Part shown: one piece after another, positions 45,083 to 54,732 of the stretch
Layout of the letters: each line of letters begins with the position of its first letter
Position numbering within the stretch: position 1 is the stretch's first letter
Assembly (NCBI GenBank): GCA_964505385.1
Contig: CAZDIA010000001.1
Span: forward strand, 62,001-126,000
Reading direction: 5' to 3'
Source: SLJN01 sp964505385
GTDB lineage: Bacteria; Bacteroidota; Rhodothermia; Balneolales; Natronogracilivirgulaceae
DNA length: 64,000 nt
Position numbers and translations under genes: made by a program
Notes under the pieces: generated by a model
What the model saw: only the letters and a program-made list of their open reading frames with translations
The model's database searches: none
What the model was told of the DNA's origin: nothing

Positions 45083-46567
45083 CTATTCTCTTGTCAGCTC
45101 TATATAACTTGATAGCGCATTGCCAACTCGTTCTCCCGGCATTGAAATTGCGGTTAGGGCGCCGCTTATGCTGTCTTCTGAAGTTACGGTGTCAAGTTGG
45201 AGAATATGCGGACGGCGGCTGGCATCATCGGTATCGATTTCGCTGTCAATGATACCGGAGAGAGTGCCATCATTGTAATTGGCATATTCCAGTATCACCG
45301 GTGATTGGTTATCAAGAACTACTTCAATATCACCAGTCTTATGAACATCAAAGTTGACGTCAAGCGTATCAGAATGAGTGATCACCTTACCATTCCACTG
45401 GCCTGTCAGATAATCAGCTGGCGGGTGTTGCTCCTCAGACTCTGACTGTCCAGCACCCGGGGAATCTATCTTATCAGGCTCGAGTTTGTGCAAAATACTT
45501 CGGGCAATCATGGAGGTTGCCGGGTGCCGGGTGTTAGTCAAAACTGCAACCACTATGTTTTCTTCGGGAACCAATGTGAGTATGGTACTAACACCACCCA
45601 TGCTGCCGGTGTGCCACACTTCCCGCAATCCGGAATCGTGCTCTCTTGAAACCCAGCCTAAACCGTATTCCTCCGTAGCGCTGTGATCGGCGGAAGGCGC
45701 TTTCATCTTTTGGCGGGTGTTCTTACTGAGAAGGCTTTCCGACTCATTTAAACGTTTTTGCGTAAAATAATTTCCGAAGGTGAGCAGATCATCGATAGTG
45801 CTGTAAACCGCAGAGCCGCCGCGGTGATCAAAATCATAATTGGGAAGAGGCGAAAATTCCGGATTATATCGAATTGCGTGATTATCAACTTCATCCTCAT
45901 CTATTCCGACATAGGTTCTTGAAAGCCCGAGAGGAGTGAAAAGTTCTTCTCTCATAAAATCCCCGTAAGATTTTCCTGATACTCTTTTAATAATTTCATC
46001 CAATACCCCGTATCCGAAATTGGAATATTGATAATGCTGGCCAGGCTCATAAACAACAATTCCGTATCGCTGAATCGACTCACTCATGGGAGGGCGGGTA
46101 TAGTCCTCATCTTCATAAAAAAACTGATAATGCAGCGGCAAACCTCCCGTGTGGTTAAGAAGCTTACGAATGGTGACGCTATCAGATGGGGAATGGAAGC
46201 CGGTCAGGGGGGAGTCATCGAGATAGTTGTTTGCAGGTTCATCCAGGTCGATTTCACCCCGTTCGGCAAGGAGCATAATACCGGTTGCGGTAAAAGGTTT
46301 AGAAATGGATGCTGTTGAATACATGGTTTGTGGATCGGCAGGCATATCATTATCCATATCAGCCCATCCGAAGGCTTCACTCCACAAAACATCTCCATCG
46401 CGGGCAACCCCTACAGCCATTGAAGGCACCTCACCCTCAACTATTAGCTGCTCTATGGTTTGTTGAATCTCGCCAAGATTTTCTGGTGCGGGTTCATCCA
46501 CGCGTGAGGTTTCCTGACAAGCGGGATTTACCAGAAGTAGCATTATTAGTAAAGACCACAGGTACAT
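45083..46567 (-). CDS. Serine hydrolase (class C beta-lactamase/PBP4*-like lipoprotein)
   Basis: 494 aa. A lipoprotein signal ends at Cys17 in 'LLVNPAC'. The catalytic SxxK is Ser87-Ile-Ser-Lys90 in 'STASISKPFTA'; the Tyr-x-Asn motif is in 'YQYSNFGYGVL', and the third motif HTG lies in 'VWHTGSMGG'. A C-terminal 100-residue beta domain follows, as in esterase or D-aminopeptidase relatives. It is likely a periplasmic peptidase or esterase. In contrast to the protein at 15254, all catalytic residues are present. Confidence 0.86.
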   Translation of the reverse strand: MYLWSLLIMLLLVNPACQETSRVDEPAPENLGEIQQTIEQLIVEGEVPSMAVGVARDGDVLWSEAFGWADMDNDMPADPQTMYSTASISKPFTATGIMLLAERGEIDLDEPANNYLDDSPLTGFHSPSDSVTIRKLLNHTGGLPLHYQFFYEDEDYTRPPMSESIQRYGIVVYEPGQHYQYSNFGYGVLDEIIKRVSGKSYGDFMREELFTPLGLSRTYVGIDEDEVDNHAIRYNPEFSPLPNYDFDHRGGSAVYSTIDDLLTFGNYFTQKRLNESESLLSKNTRQKMKAPSADHSATEEYGLGWVSREHDSGLREVWHTGSMGGVSTILTLVPEENIVVAVLTNTRHPATSMIARSILHKLEPDKIDSPGAGQSESEEQHPPADYLTGQWNGKVITHSDTLDVNFDVHKTGDIEVVLDNQSPVILEYANYNDGTLSGIIDSEIDTDDASRRPHILQLDTVTSEDSISGALTAISMPGERVGNALSSYIELTRE

Positions 46568-47068
46568 ATAACTGAAATGTTAAAGGGTAAAATTTAATCG
46601 CTGGTGAATTTGATGATTTCAGGTATTAAACAATCTCTTGATAAGGAATAATTCAATCAAGAAAAATGAAGAATTAATTCAAAGCAGCAAATACTTGTTG
46701 TCCGCTGCATGAATCAGAATTAGTATTTGTATAGGGTAAAGGTGATAACTCTTTTTTTAGAAAAATATGGTGGTAAAATTATTGAGTCTTTTGCTCTCTT
46801 CAATAAAATAATTTAAGTCATCGGTATAAAATACCATTCCCACAAGGATGACTTATTGTGCTTTACTTTATAAGTATCGGGATTTTATGAATGGTGTAAG
46901 CTCAAAAAAGCGCTTCCAAATCAAGTTTTGTTTAATGGCTTAAATAATTTAATAAGTAAGGGTTTGATAATTTTTTTTCTAAAAAAGTATTGCATTGTCG
47001 GTTTTATGCTTTATATTTGACCCTCGTTGAACCATGATAATCATCATAACAAACATTAATTCTACTGT
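46568..47068. other. 501-bp divergent intergenic region upstream of glnN
   Basis: AT-rich, no gene. The glnN promoter is near the right end (46989-47019). Nothing else recognisable. Confidence 0.5.
46989..47019 (+). promoter_or_regulatory. Bacteroidota-type promoter of glnN
   Basis: ATTG (46989-46992), exactly 19 bp, then TATATTTG (47012-47019), matching the TTTG-N19-TAnnTTTG promoter of this phylum. The glnN ATG lies 50 bp downstream. Confidence 0.7.
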
Positions 47069-49273
47069 ATGAGTACGATATATCAAAGATATGACACATT
47101 GGCTGCAGTCAGAGATTTGGACTACACCATGAACGGCCAAAATGAGGATAAGGGAACAGGCCGGATGCCTGTAAATATCTCGGAGATTTTTGGAGAGAAC
47201 ACCTTGCACCTGGAAGTATTGAAAGAGCGGCTCCCAAAATCCGCATGGAAAGAGCTTAAAAAAACCATCAAGGATAATGAACCTCTTAATGCGGATGTAG
47301 CCGATGCTGTGGCAGTTGTAATGAAGGATTGGGCGACGGAAAAAGGCGCCTCGCATTATACTCACTGGTTTCAACCTCTAACCGGGCAAACTGCCGAAAA
47401 GCATGATAGCTTTATCACACCGAATCAGGGTGGCGGTGCAATTATGCAATTCTCAGGTAAAGACCTGATTCAGGGGGAGCCGGACGCGTCAAGTTTTCCG
47501 AGCGGTGGACTCAGGCCAACTTTTGAAGCTCGCGGATATACCGTCTGGGATCCGACATCACCCGCATTTATTGTTGAAAACAAAAATGGTAAAGTGCTCT
47601 GCATTCCCACTGCGTTTGCGTCCTGGAAAGACGGGGAGGCGCTGGATCACAAAACACCATTGCTCAGATCTACCGAAGCATTAAATAAGCAGGCGCTTGA
47701 GTCACTCAACCTGTTTGATATTGATGCCAAATGGGTTAACTCCACAGGCGGGTTTGAGCAGGAGTATTTTCTGATTGACCAGGAGTTCTTTTACCGAAGA
47801 CCCGACCTGGTTACATCCGGGCGTACGTTGGTAGGAGCTAAACCGCCAAAGGGTCAAGAGCTGGATGATCACTATTTCGGATCAATTCCGGATCGCATCA
47901 TTAATTTTATGATGGATGCCGAACGGGAACTGTATCGCCTTGGCGTCCCGGTGAAAACTCGCCACAACGAGGTAGCTCCGAGCCAGTTTGAGATTGCTCC
48001 TATCTTTGAGAAGAGCAATGTGGCAGCGGATCACCAGCAAATTACGATGATTACACTAAAGCGGGTGGCCCGAAAGCACGGGCTGGTGTGCATGTTGCAT
48101 GAAAAGCCATTTGCCGGATTAAACGGAAGCGGGAAACATACTAACTTTTCATTGACAACAGACTCGGGCAGAAATCTTCTTGAGCCGGGTGATAACCCTC
48201 ACTCCAACATGCTCTTCATGTATTTCTTTACTGCAGTGCTGAAGGGTGTTTATGAATATCAGGATTTATTGAGAGCATCAGTTGCATGCGCCGGAAATGA
48301 TCATCGCCTTGGAGCAAATGAAGCACCACCGGCCATACTTTCGATTTATACCGGTGAGCAACTTGAAGACATTGTAAATCAAATGATGAACGGCGGTGCT
48401 AAAAGTTCAAAATCCGGCGGATTACTAGGATTAGGCACATCTGTGCTGCCTGACCTTCCCAAGCATGCCGGTGACCGTAACCGAACCTCACCGCTGGCAT
48501 TTACCGGTAATAAGTTTGAGTTCCGTGCAGTTGCGTCAAGTCAATCGGTTTCATTTCCGATTGTTGTTCTTAATACCATTGTCGCGGAAGCACTCAAGCA
48601 AATGAATGCCGGCCTAAAAGATTCAGTGAAATCTGAAGGCTCGCTTGAGGAGGGACTGAAAAAAGTGCTGAAGGAAACGCTTAAAGATGTGAAAGATATC
48701 ATTTTTAACGGCGACGGTTACTCAGACGAATGGCCTAAAGACGCCGAAAAGCGAGGTTTGTTGAATCTACCGACAACAATGGATGCTTTACCAACACTTG
48801 TTAACAAAAAGAATATCAATCTTTTTGAAGATCATAAAGTGCTGAACAAAGCCGAGTTGGAATCACGTCATGAAATATGGACAGAGCAGTATTTCCTCAC
48901 TTTAAATATTGAGGCCGAAACAACGGCGAATATTGTAAAAACTATGTTGATACCGGGTGCCGTCAGGTATCTCAATGAGTTGCTTGCTCTGAATGACCGC
49001 GGCAGCAGCACCGGGTTGAATGTAAACGGCACCAGTGGATTGGCTGAGGAAATCAATGAAACGTTAAGCAAGTTAACAACTGATCTCAAAGAGCTGGAAG
49101 CGCAAAATGCCGAACTTGGAGGCGATACCGCTTTTGAAAAAGCGCGGCATTTACATTACAACGTGCTTCCGGCTATGAATAAAGTTCGTGATACAGCCGA
49201 TAAGCTTGAATATATGGTGGCTGATGATTACTGGCCGCTTCCCGCTTATCACGAAATGTTGTTTGTCAAATAA
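47069..49273 (+). CDS. glnN: Glutamine synthetase type III
   Basis: 734 aa, the length of GSIII (GSI about 470). 'FPSGGLRPTFEARGYTVWDPTSPAF', 'NSTGGFEQEYFLID', 'KTRHNEVAPSQFEIAPIFE' and 'GLNGSGKHTNFSL' are GSIII signatures; the last two hold ATP and metal ligands. It makes glutamine from glutamate and ammonia. It stands just upstream of the trp operon, whose first enzyme uses glutamine through TrpG, but has its own promoter and probably its own terminator. Confidence 0.96.
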   Translation: MSTIYQRYDTLAAVRDLDYTMNGQNEDKGTGRMPVNISEIFGENTLHLEVLKERLPKSAWKELKKTIKDNEPLNADVADAVAVVMKDWATEKGASHYTHWFQPLTGQTAEKHDSFITPNQGGGAIMQFSGKDLIQGEPDASSFPSGGLRPTFEARGYTVWDPTSPAFIVENKNGKVLCIPTAFASWKDGEALDHKTPLLRSTEALNKQALESLNLFDIDAKWVNSTGGFEQEYFLIDQEFFYRRPDLVTSGRTLVGAKPPKGQELDDHYFGSIPDRIINFMMDAERELYRLGVPVKTRHNEVAPSQFEIAPIFEKSNVAADHQQITMITLKRVARKHGLVCMLHEKPFAGLNGSGKHTNFSLTTDSGRNLLEPGDNPHSNMLFMYFFTAVLKGVYEYQDLLRASVACAGNDHRLGANEAPPAILSIYTGEQLEDIVNQMMNGGAKSSKSGGLLGLGTSVLPDLPKHAGDRNRTSPLAFTGNKFEFRAVASSQSVSFPIVVLNTIVAEALKQMNAGLKDSVKSEGSLEEGLKKVLKETLKDVKDIIFNGDGYSDEWPKDAEKRGLLNLPTTMDALPTLVNKKNINLFEDHKVLNKAELESRHEIWTEQYFLTLNIEAETTANIVKTMLIPGAVRYLNELLALNDRGSSTGLNVNGTSGLAEEINETLSKLTTDLKELEAQNAELGGDTAFEKARHLHYNVLPAMNKVRDTADKLEYMVADDYWPLPAYHEMLFVK

Positions 49274-49304
49274 CCAGATAGTACATAATCGGTAGAACGA
49301 TATT

Positions 49305-49333
49305 CAGCCCGGCCCTTTGAAAGGGGTCGGGTT
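49305..49333 (+). terminator. Possible terminator of glnN
   Basis: GC-rich hairpin (AGCCCGGCCCTTT against AAAGGGGTCGGGTT, one bulge) 32 bp after the stop. No T-run follows, so it may end transcription inefficiently or act as 3'-end protection. Confidence 0.5.
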
Positions 49334-49428
49334 ACTTGTATCACGGAATGTATGTGAAGATAATTTCAGAGTTGAATTTATTACTAATCAATATTGATTT
49401 CAATTAATCTTAGTTGTACATTCGGAAG

Positions 49429-49488
49429 ATGATTTTACAAGCAATACAAAACGCACATTGGTGGTGGCCCATAACATGGGTTGACTGA
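49429..49488 (+). CDS. trpL: trp operon leader peptide with four Trp codons
   Basis: ATG...TGA encodes MILQAIQNAHWWWPITWVD: 19 residues, four Trp (three consecutive TGG at 49459-49467, one at 49477). GGAAG directly precedes the start. It lies 90 bp upstream of trpE and is followed by an intrinsic terminator. Such a Trp run is the sensor of charged tRNA-Trp in attenuators. The frame is too short for ordinary gene finders. Confidence 0.88.
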   Translation: MILQAIQNAHWWWPITWVD

Positions 49489-49569
49489 GCTGTGCGCTTG
49501 TGCTGATTAAGTTTTATTAACTTCAGATCGACCCACTTCAAGTTTTTGGAGTGGGTTTTTTTGTTTTTT
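49477..49569 (+). promoter_or_regulatory. trp attenuator: antiterminator and terminator
   Basis: The terminator is CCCACTTC (49532-49539) with GGAGTGGG (49548-49555) and a T-rich run to 49569, ending 8 bp before trpE. TGGGTTGA (49477-49484, covering the last Trp codon) can instead pair with TCGACCCA (49528-49535), which overlaps the 5' arm of the terminator. A ribosome stalled at the WWW codons would leave the first segment free (readthrough); one at the stop codon would cover it (termination). Confidence 0.8.
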
Positions 49570-49577
49570 AGCCATCT

Positions 49578-51050
49578 ATGAATCAACAACAATTTTTACA
49601 ACTTGCGGATAAGTACTCTACCGTGCCGGTCTGGAGGACTATTCTGGCCGATACTCTTACGCCGGTTTCTCTTTTTATGAAACTGCGCAACGGCGCCCGT
49701 TTCCCCTTTTTGTTTGAATCAGTGGAGGGTGGCGAACATGTGGCCAGGTATAGTTTTCTGGGACGCGACCCTTATCAGATACTAAGATACCAGCACGGAA
49801 AAGCAACGCTCATCGATACTACCGGTGATATTAAAACCTACACCGGTAATTACCTGGATGTTCTCAAAAATCTCACTCAAAAACTGGATGAGCCGGAAAT
49901 ACCTGACTTACCGAGGCTGACCGGAGGTGCCGTGGGATTTTCTTCTTATGACACAGTCAGACTGGTTGAAAACCTTCCCGATGCCCCGACGGATGACCTT
50001 GATCTGCCGGATGCCATCTGGTCTTTTTATGATGAAATTTATGCGTTTGATCACGTAAAACATCGCATACTACTAATAAAAACAGTTTTTTCAAGTTCGG
50101 AGTCTGATCCTGAAACACAGTTTGCGGAGTCCCAGCTGGCACTTGATCGCATGGAAGAGATCGCACGCAGACCGGCCGATGAAAACATGTCATTAGATTT
50201 AGACGGGGGGATCTCATCCAATACATCACAACAGGCTTTTTGTGACAGTGTAGAAAAAGCTAAAGAATATATTTATGAAGGAGACATCTTTCAGGTGGTG
50301 CTCTCGCAGCGATTTCAGAACCGGTTTGAAGGAGATCGCTTCATGTTATACCGGGCACTGAGAATGGCGAACCCCTCTCCGTATCTCTTCTTTCTTGATT
50401 ATGATGATTTCGCTTTAATAGGCTCATCACCTGAGGTTTTAGTGCGCGTGGAGAATAACCAGGCAAGTCTGATGCCGATTGCCGGCACCCGGCCTCGTGG
50501 TGATACAGATGAAAAAGACCGGGAGCTTGAAGAGGATCTGAAGAATGACCCCAAAGAAGTTGCCGAGCACGTGATGCTGGTTGATCTTGGCCGGAATGAT
50601 CTGACCAGAGTTTGCCGGCCGGAAACGGTAAAAATGACAAGAAATCAGGTAATTGAGCGATATTCACGAGTCATGCATATTGTATCTGAAGTTTCGGGTG
50701 AACTTGATGAGAATGCCCATGCAGTAGATGCGCTAAAGTACTGTTTTCCTGCAGGAACGGTTAGCGGAGCGCCGAAAGTCAGGGCTATGGAAATTATTGA
50801 TGAACTGGAAACTACCCGGCGCGGACCTTATTCAGGTGCTGTCGGATATATTGATTTTTCCGGCAATCTGGATACTTGTATAGCCATCCGCACCATAGTA
50901 GCTACGGATGATCGTGCTTACATACAGGCCGGGGCCGGTATCGTGGCGGACAGTGTGGCACAAAATGAATTTGAAGAAACCGAAAACAAAGCACGTGCGT
51001 TGTTTGATGCACTTGATATAGCCAGGTTGTTGAATTCGCAGCATGAGTAA
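49578..51050 (+). CDS. trpE: Anthranilate synthase component I
   Basis: 490 aa chorismate-utilising enzyme. The N-terminal 'PVSLFMKLR', feedback-type 'LFESVEGGEHVARYSFLG' (the Trp-binding region), and the C-terminal 'VVLSQRF', 'MPIAGTRPRG', 'HVMLVDLGRNDL' and 'FPAGTVSGAPK' are all TrpE. It makes anthranilate from chorismate with ammonia from TrpG. First structural gene of the operon, directly after the attenuator. Confidence 0.96.
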   Translation: MNQQQFLQLADKYSTVPVWRTILADTLTPVSLFMKLRNGARFPFLFESVEGGEHVARYSFLGRDPYQILRYQHGKATLIDTTGDIKTYTGNYLDVLKNLTQKLDEPEIPDLPRLTGGAVGFSSYDTVRLVENLPDAPTDDLDLPDAIWSFYDEIYAFDHVKHRILLIKTVFSSSESDPETQFAESQLALDRMEEIARRPADENMSLDLDGGISSNTSQQAFCDSVEKAKEYIYEGDIFQVVLSQRFQNRFEGDRFMLYRALRMANPSPYLFFLDYDDFALIGSSPEVLVRVENNQASLMPIAGTRPRGDTDEKDRELEEDLKNDPKEVAEHVMLVDLGRNDLTRVCRPETVKMTRNQVIERYSRVMHIVSEVSGELDENAHAVDALKYCFPAGTVSGAPKVRAMEIIDELETTRRGPYSGAVGYIDFSGNLDTCIAIRTIVATDDRAYIQAGAGIVADSVAQNEFEETENKARALFDALDIARLLNSQHE

Positions 51051-51132
51051 CCGTGAGTTTTTAAAATAAATAAAACAAGTAGCTTATATTGAAGTTTACT
51101 AAAACAGAAAATCAATTAATAGTTAAGTTTAA

Positions 51133-52146
51133 ATGAAGACAATCCTCTCGGGAATACAACCATCCGGCAGGCTGCATTTTGGAAATTATTTTGGAGCAAT
51201 TCGCCAGCATATCAAAATGCAGGATGAAGGTGATGCATTTTATTTCATCGCTAATTATCACTCATTGACTTCTTTGAACAATGGGGAAGAGTTGCGGCAA
51301 AATACCATTGACGTTACACTCGATTACCTTGCTTTGGGTATGAATCCGGAGCGATGTACTTTTTTTGCTCAAAGTGATGTGCCGCAGGTTGTTGAATTGT
51401 ACTGGATACTTGGTGCACTGACGCCGGTCAGCCTGATGGAAAAGTCGGTTGCGTATAAAGATAAAATAGCCCAGGGCCTGGCAGCCAATATCGGACTATT
51501 TACCTATCCGGTATTGCAGGCGGCCGATATTCTGATTTACGGATCGGATTTGGTACCCGTTGGAGCCGACCAAAAGCAAAATCTTGAAATATCCCGTGAT
51601 CTCGCGGCAAAATTTAATCACACCTATAACGGGGAATATCTAAAAATACCCGATGCATACATAGTTGAATCTGTAGCCACCGTTCCCGGAATTGACGGGC
51701 GGAAGATGAGCAAGTCTTATGATAACGCCATCAACATATTTGACGAAGGCAAAACCTTGAAGAAGAAGGTCATGTCTATAGAGACGGATTCAACAGATCT
51801 GGAAGATCCCAAAGACCCGGAAAAGTGTAATGTTTTTGCGCTGATCAAGCTTTTTGCTGATGAGCAAACAACCGAAGAAATCGCTGAAAAATACCGTGCG
51901 GGCGGTTATGGTTATGGCCATGCCAAAAAAGAGCTTCTTGGATTGATAAACGAATACTTCGGAGAAGCCCGGGAAAAACGCAGGGAACTGGAAAAAAACC
52001 TGGACTATGTCCATGATATTTTGCGTGAAGGTAGCCGAAAAGCTCGCGTTCGCGCGGAAGAGATTATGGAGCCGGTTCGTGAAGTGACCGGTGTTGTAAG
52101 GCATTTTTCAACGGAACAAATTGAAGGAAAAGGCATATCGTCTTGA
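51133..52146 (+). CDS. trpS: Tryptophanyl-tRNA synthetase
   Basis: 337 aa class I synthetase. The HIGH-like motif is 'GRLHFGNYFGA' and the KMSKS motif is 'GRKMSKSYDN'. 'YPVLQAADILIY' and 'VGADQKQNLE' mark the tryptophan pocket. Its position between trpE (82 bp) and trpG (91 bp) is unusual and places charging of tRNA-Trp under the same attenuator that reads charged tRNA-Trp. Confidence 0.96.
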   Translation: MKTILSGIQPSGRLHFGNYFGAIRQHIKMQDEGDAFYFIANYHSLTSLNNGEELRQNTIDVTLDYLALGMNPERCTFFAQSDVPQVVELYWILGALTPVSLMEKSVAYKDKIAQGLAANIGLFTYPVLQAADILIYGSDLVPVGADQKQNLEISRDLAAKFNHTYNGEYLKIPDAYIVESVATVPGIDGRKMSKSYDNAINIFDEGKTLKKKVMSIETDSTDLEDPKDPEKCNVFALIKLFADEQTTEEIAEKYRAGGYGYGHAKKELLGLINEYFGEAREKRRELEKNLDYVHDILREGSRKARVRAEEIMEPVREVTGVVRHFSTEQIEGKGISS

Positions 52147-52237
52147 TTCAGCGGGGTAAAAAGGATTGTGAATACGAAATTCAAACTTCAATAATTAAAC
52201 ACTACAATCACCAGCAATTGCAGCATAAACTAACGTA

Positions 52238-52825
52238 ATGATTTTAATCATAGATAATTACGATTCATTCACCTACAATCTGGTTCATTTGATTGCAGCT
52301 CATACATCAGACTACAAGGTTGTGAGAAATGATGTGCTAACTCTGCAGCAAATCCAGCGAATGAATCCGGATCGGATTTTGATTTCACCCGGACCCGGGC
52401 GGCCTGAAAACGCAGGGATTTCTGAGGAGGTGATCCGAAAGCTTGGGAAAAATGTACCCGTACTTGGTGTGTGTCTTGGTCATCAGGCTATAGGAAGGGT
52501 TTATGGCGCTGAAGTTGTGCATGCGCCAAATTTAATGCACGGGAAAACGTCGGTGATCAGGCATGATAAAAATGGGGTATTTAAAGGAGTTGCATCCGAA
52601 TTTGAGGCTACTCGTTACCATTCCCTTGTTCTTGATCCGGAATCAATTCCGGAAACGCTTCAGGTTAGTGCCCGCACACCGGACGGAGTGATTATGGGAC
52701 TGCGTCACAAATCACATCCTATAGAAGGTATACAGTTTCATCCCGAAAGCATCCTTACCGAGGTAGGCCCTGAGTTAATATCAAACTGGTTAGCTGTTGA
52801 TTCAGCAGTAAAATCCGCTTCATGA
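52238..52825 (+). CDS. trpG: Anthranilate synthase glutamine amidotransferase component
   Basis: 195 aa class I amidotransferase. 'SPGPGRPENAG', nucleophile Cys in 'GVCLGHQAIG' and His-Glu in 'IQFHPESI' form the triad. It supplies ammonia to TrpE; in many bacteria the same protein also serves PabB. 7 bp before trpD. Confidence 0.95.
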   Translation: MILIIDNYDSFTYNLVHLIAAHTSDYKVVRNDVLTLQQIQRMNPDRILISPGPGRPENAGISEEVIRKLGKNVPVLGVCLGHQAIGRVYGAEVVHAPNLMHGKTSVIRHDKNGVFKGVASEFEATRYHSLVLDPESIPETLQVSARTPDGVIMGLRHKSHPIEGIQFHPESILTEVGPELISNWLAVDSAVKSAS

Positions 52826-52832
52826 TACACAT

Positions 52833-53879
52833 ATGAAATTCACAGATATTCTTGAAAAAATTGGCAGGCAAGAGAATCTCACCACCGAAGAGGCATCTTT
52901 CGCGCTTAAATCAATCATTGATGGTGAAGTAAGTCACGCTCAAACTGCTGCTTTTCTCTACGGAATGAGGAGCAAAATTGAAACTGTGGAAGAGCTCGCT
53001 GCTTTCGTGCAGGTAATGAGAGATGCGGCCGTCAGCGTAAATGTAAAGACGGAAAATGCTGTTGATCTGTGCGGAACGGGCGGGGATCATTCCGGTACAT
53101 TTAATATTTCTACAGCAACGATGTTTGTGGTTGCCGGTGCCAATGTTCCTGTTCTGAAACATGGTAATCGGAATGTTTCAAGTAACAGCGGCAGCGCTGA
53201 TGTACTCGAAAAACTTGGCGCAAAGTATGCGCTTTCCAAAGATCATGTCGAGGAGTGTTTTAATGAAACCGGGATGGCTTTTATGTTCGCTCCCAATTTT
53301 CATCCGGCAATGAAAAATGTAATGCCTGCACGCAAAGAATTGGGGATGAGAACATTTTTCAATATGCTCGGACCATTGCTCAATCCGGCTAATGTCAAAC
53401 GGCAGGTGATCGGCACGTACAACCGTGAAGTAGCTCAACAGCTTATTGCCATCCTTGCTCAACTTGATACGGAGTTTGCTTACGGCGTACATGCTCACGA
53501 TGGTATGGATGAATTCAGCACGGCCTCGTTTACTGATGTAATTGAACTACAGGGCAATAAATTTGGTGAATTTCAAAAACTGGATCCGCGCACGTTTGGG
53601 TTCACTATGGTTGATTCCAAAGATTTACAGGGCGGCGACAGTGAAAGCAATGCGGAAATAATTAAAGCAGTTCTTGAAGGTGAAGGCACCGAAGCGCAGG
53701 AAGAAATTGTAGCCCTTAATGCGACATTTGCCATATACGCATCCGGTTTGTATGATGATTTACAGGAAGCGCACATGCTGGCAATGGAAACCCTCGAAAG
53801 CGGACAGGGAGCTGAGGCTTTAGACAAATTTGTTGAATGCACGCAGGAATTGGCTCTGAAAGAAAAGGACGCAATATGA
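52833..53879 (+). CDS. trpD: Anthranilate phosphoribosyltransferase
   Basis: 348 aa. 'LCGTGGDHSGTFNISTATMF', 'KHGNRNVSSNSGSADVLEKLG' and 'GPLLNPA' are diagnostic of TrpD and hold the PRPP site. It attaches ribose phosphate to anthranilate. Stop overlaps the trpC start (ATGA). Confidence 0.96.
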   Translation: MKFTDILEKIGRQENLTTEEASFALKSIIDGEVSHAQTAAFLYGMRSKIETVEELAAFVQVMRDAAVSVNVKTENAVDLCGTGGDHSGTFNISTATMFVVAGANVPVLKHGNRNVSSNSGSADVLEKLGAKYALSKDHVEECFNETGMAFMFAPNFHPAMKNVMPARKELGMRTFFNMLGPLLNPANVKRQVIGTYNREVAQQLIAILAQLDTEFAYGVHAHDGMDEFSTASFTDVIELQGNKFGEFQKLDPRTFGFTMVDSKDLQGGDSESNAEIIKAVLEGEGTEAQEEIVALNATFAIYASGLYDDLQEAHMLAMETLESGQGAEALDKFVECTQELALKEKDAI

Positions 53880-54679
53880 GCTCAATTCTGGATCGAATAG
53901 TAGATCAGAAAAAAGAAGATTTAATTCTAAGAAAAAAAGAATTTAAAGCTTCTGATTATAGCAGTTTTCCGGGTTGGGAAAAGGATCGAAGTTCGCTTTC
54001 CGGCGCATTGAGCCGGAAAGGAGTTCAGATTATTGCCGAGTTGAAAAAAGCTTCTCCATCCAAAGGAGTTATCCGGGATGATTTTGATGTGACCCGGCTT
54101 GCCGGGGATTATATCACTAATGGAGCAGCGGCTTTGTCTGTGCTCACGGAGGAGCGATTTTTCAAGGGGAACCCGGATTATATGACTCAACTTTCAGAAA
54201 GTGTACAGGTTCCGCTGCTTCGTAAAGATTTCATTTTCGATTTTTACCAGCTTCAGGAAGCCAGGGGCATTGGTGCGGATGCCGTACTTTTGATTGCAAC
54301 TATAACCAGCGGCAATCAACTTATGGAACTGCACCATGCTGCTACCGAACTTGGACTGGAAACCTTAATCGAATGCTATGACCCGGAAGAGTTTTCCATG
54401 ATTGATTTTAAATCAGCCGAAATTGTTGGGGTCAATAACCGCAATTTAAACACCTTTCAAGTAGATGTGCATCGTGGCATTGATGCACTGAAATCACTGC
54501 CGGATCATATTCTGACTGTTTCTGAGAGCGGTCTGTCCTCACCGGAGGATATCCGGCTTTTGCAATCGGAAAGTATTGACGCGGCATTGATCGGCGAATA
54601 CTTTATGCGGCAAAAAGAGCCTGGAAAGGCGCTTTGTAAATTAACAAGTATTGATTACGAGCCTGAATCTGACCGGTAA
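53876..54679 (+). CDS. trpC: Indole-3-glycerol phosphate synthase
   Basis: 267 aa from the ATG at 53876, which overlaps the trpD stop; a frame opening upstream at 53837 lies inside trpD and lacks homology. 'IAELKKASPSKGVIR', 'ALSVLTEERFFKGN', 'LRKDFIFDFYQL' and 'VGVNNRNL' are TrpC. It closes the indole ring. Followed by trpF after 53 bp. Confidence 0.95.
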   Translation: MSSILDRIVDQKKEDLILRKKEFKASDYSSFPGWEKDRSSLSGALSRKGVQIIAELKKASPSKGVIRDDFDVTRLAGDYITNGAAALSVLTEERFFKGNPDYMTQLSESVQVPLLRKDFIFDFYQLQEARGIGADAVLLIATITSGNQLMELHHAATELGLETLIECYDPEEFSMIDFKSAEIVGVNNRNLNTFQVDVHRGIDALKSLPDHILTVSESGLSSPEDIRLLQSESIDAALIGEYFMRQKEPGKALCKLTSIDYEPESDR

Positions 54680-54732
54680 AAGGTCTGTTTAGTAAGAATT
54701 TTTTAATGATCTAAAGTAAGCAAGTATTTTTT

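Noticed and set aside
53837..53875. Upstream start for trpC
   Set aside because: Encodes residues inside trpD without TrpC similarity; the ATGA overlap at 53876 is the normal coupling.
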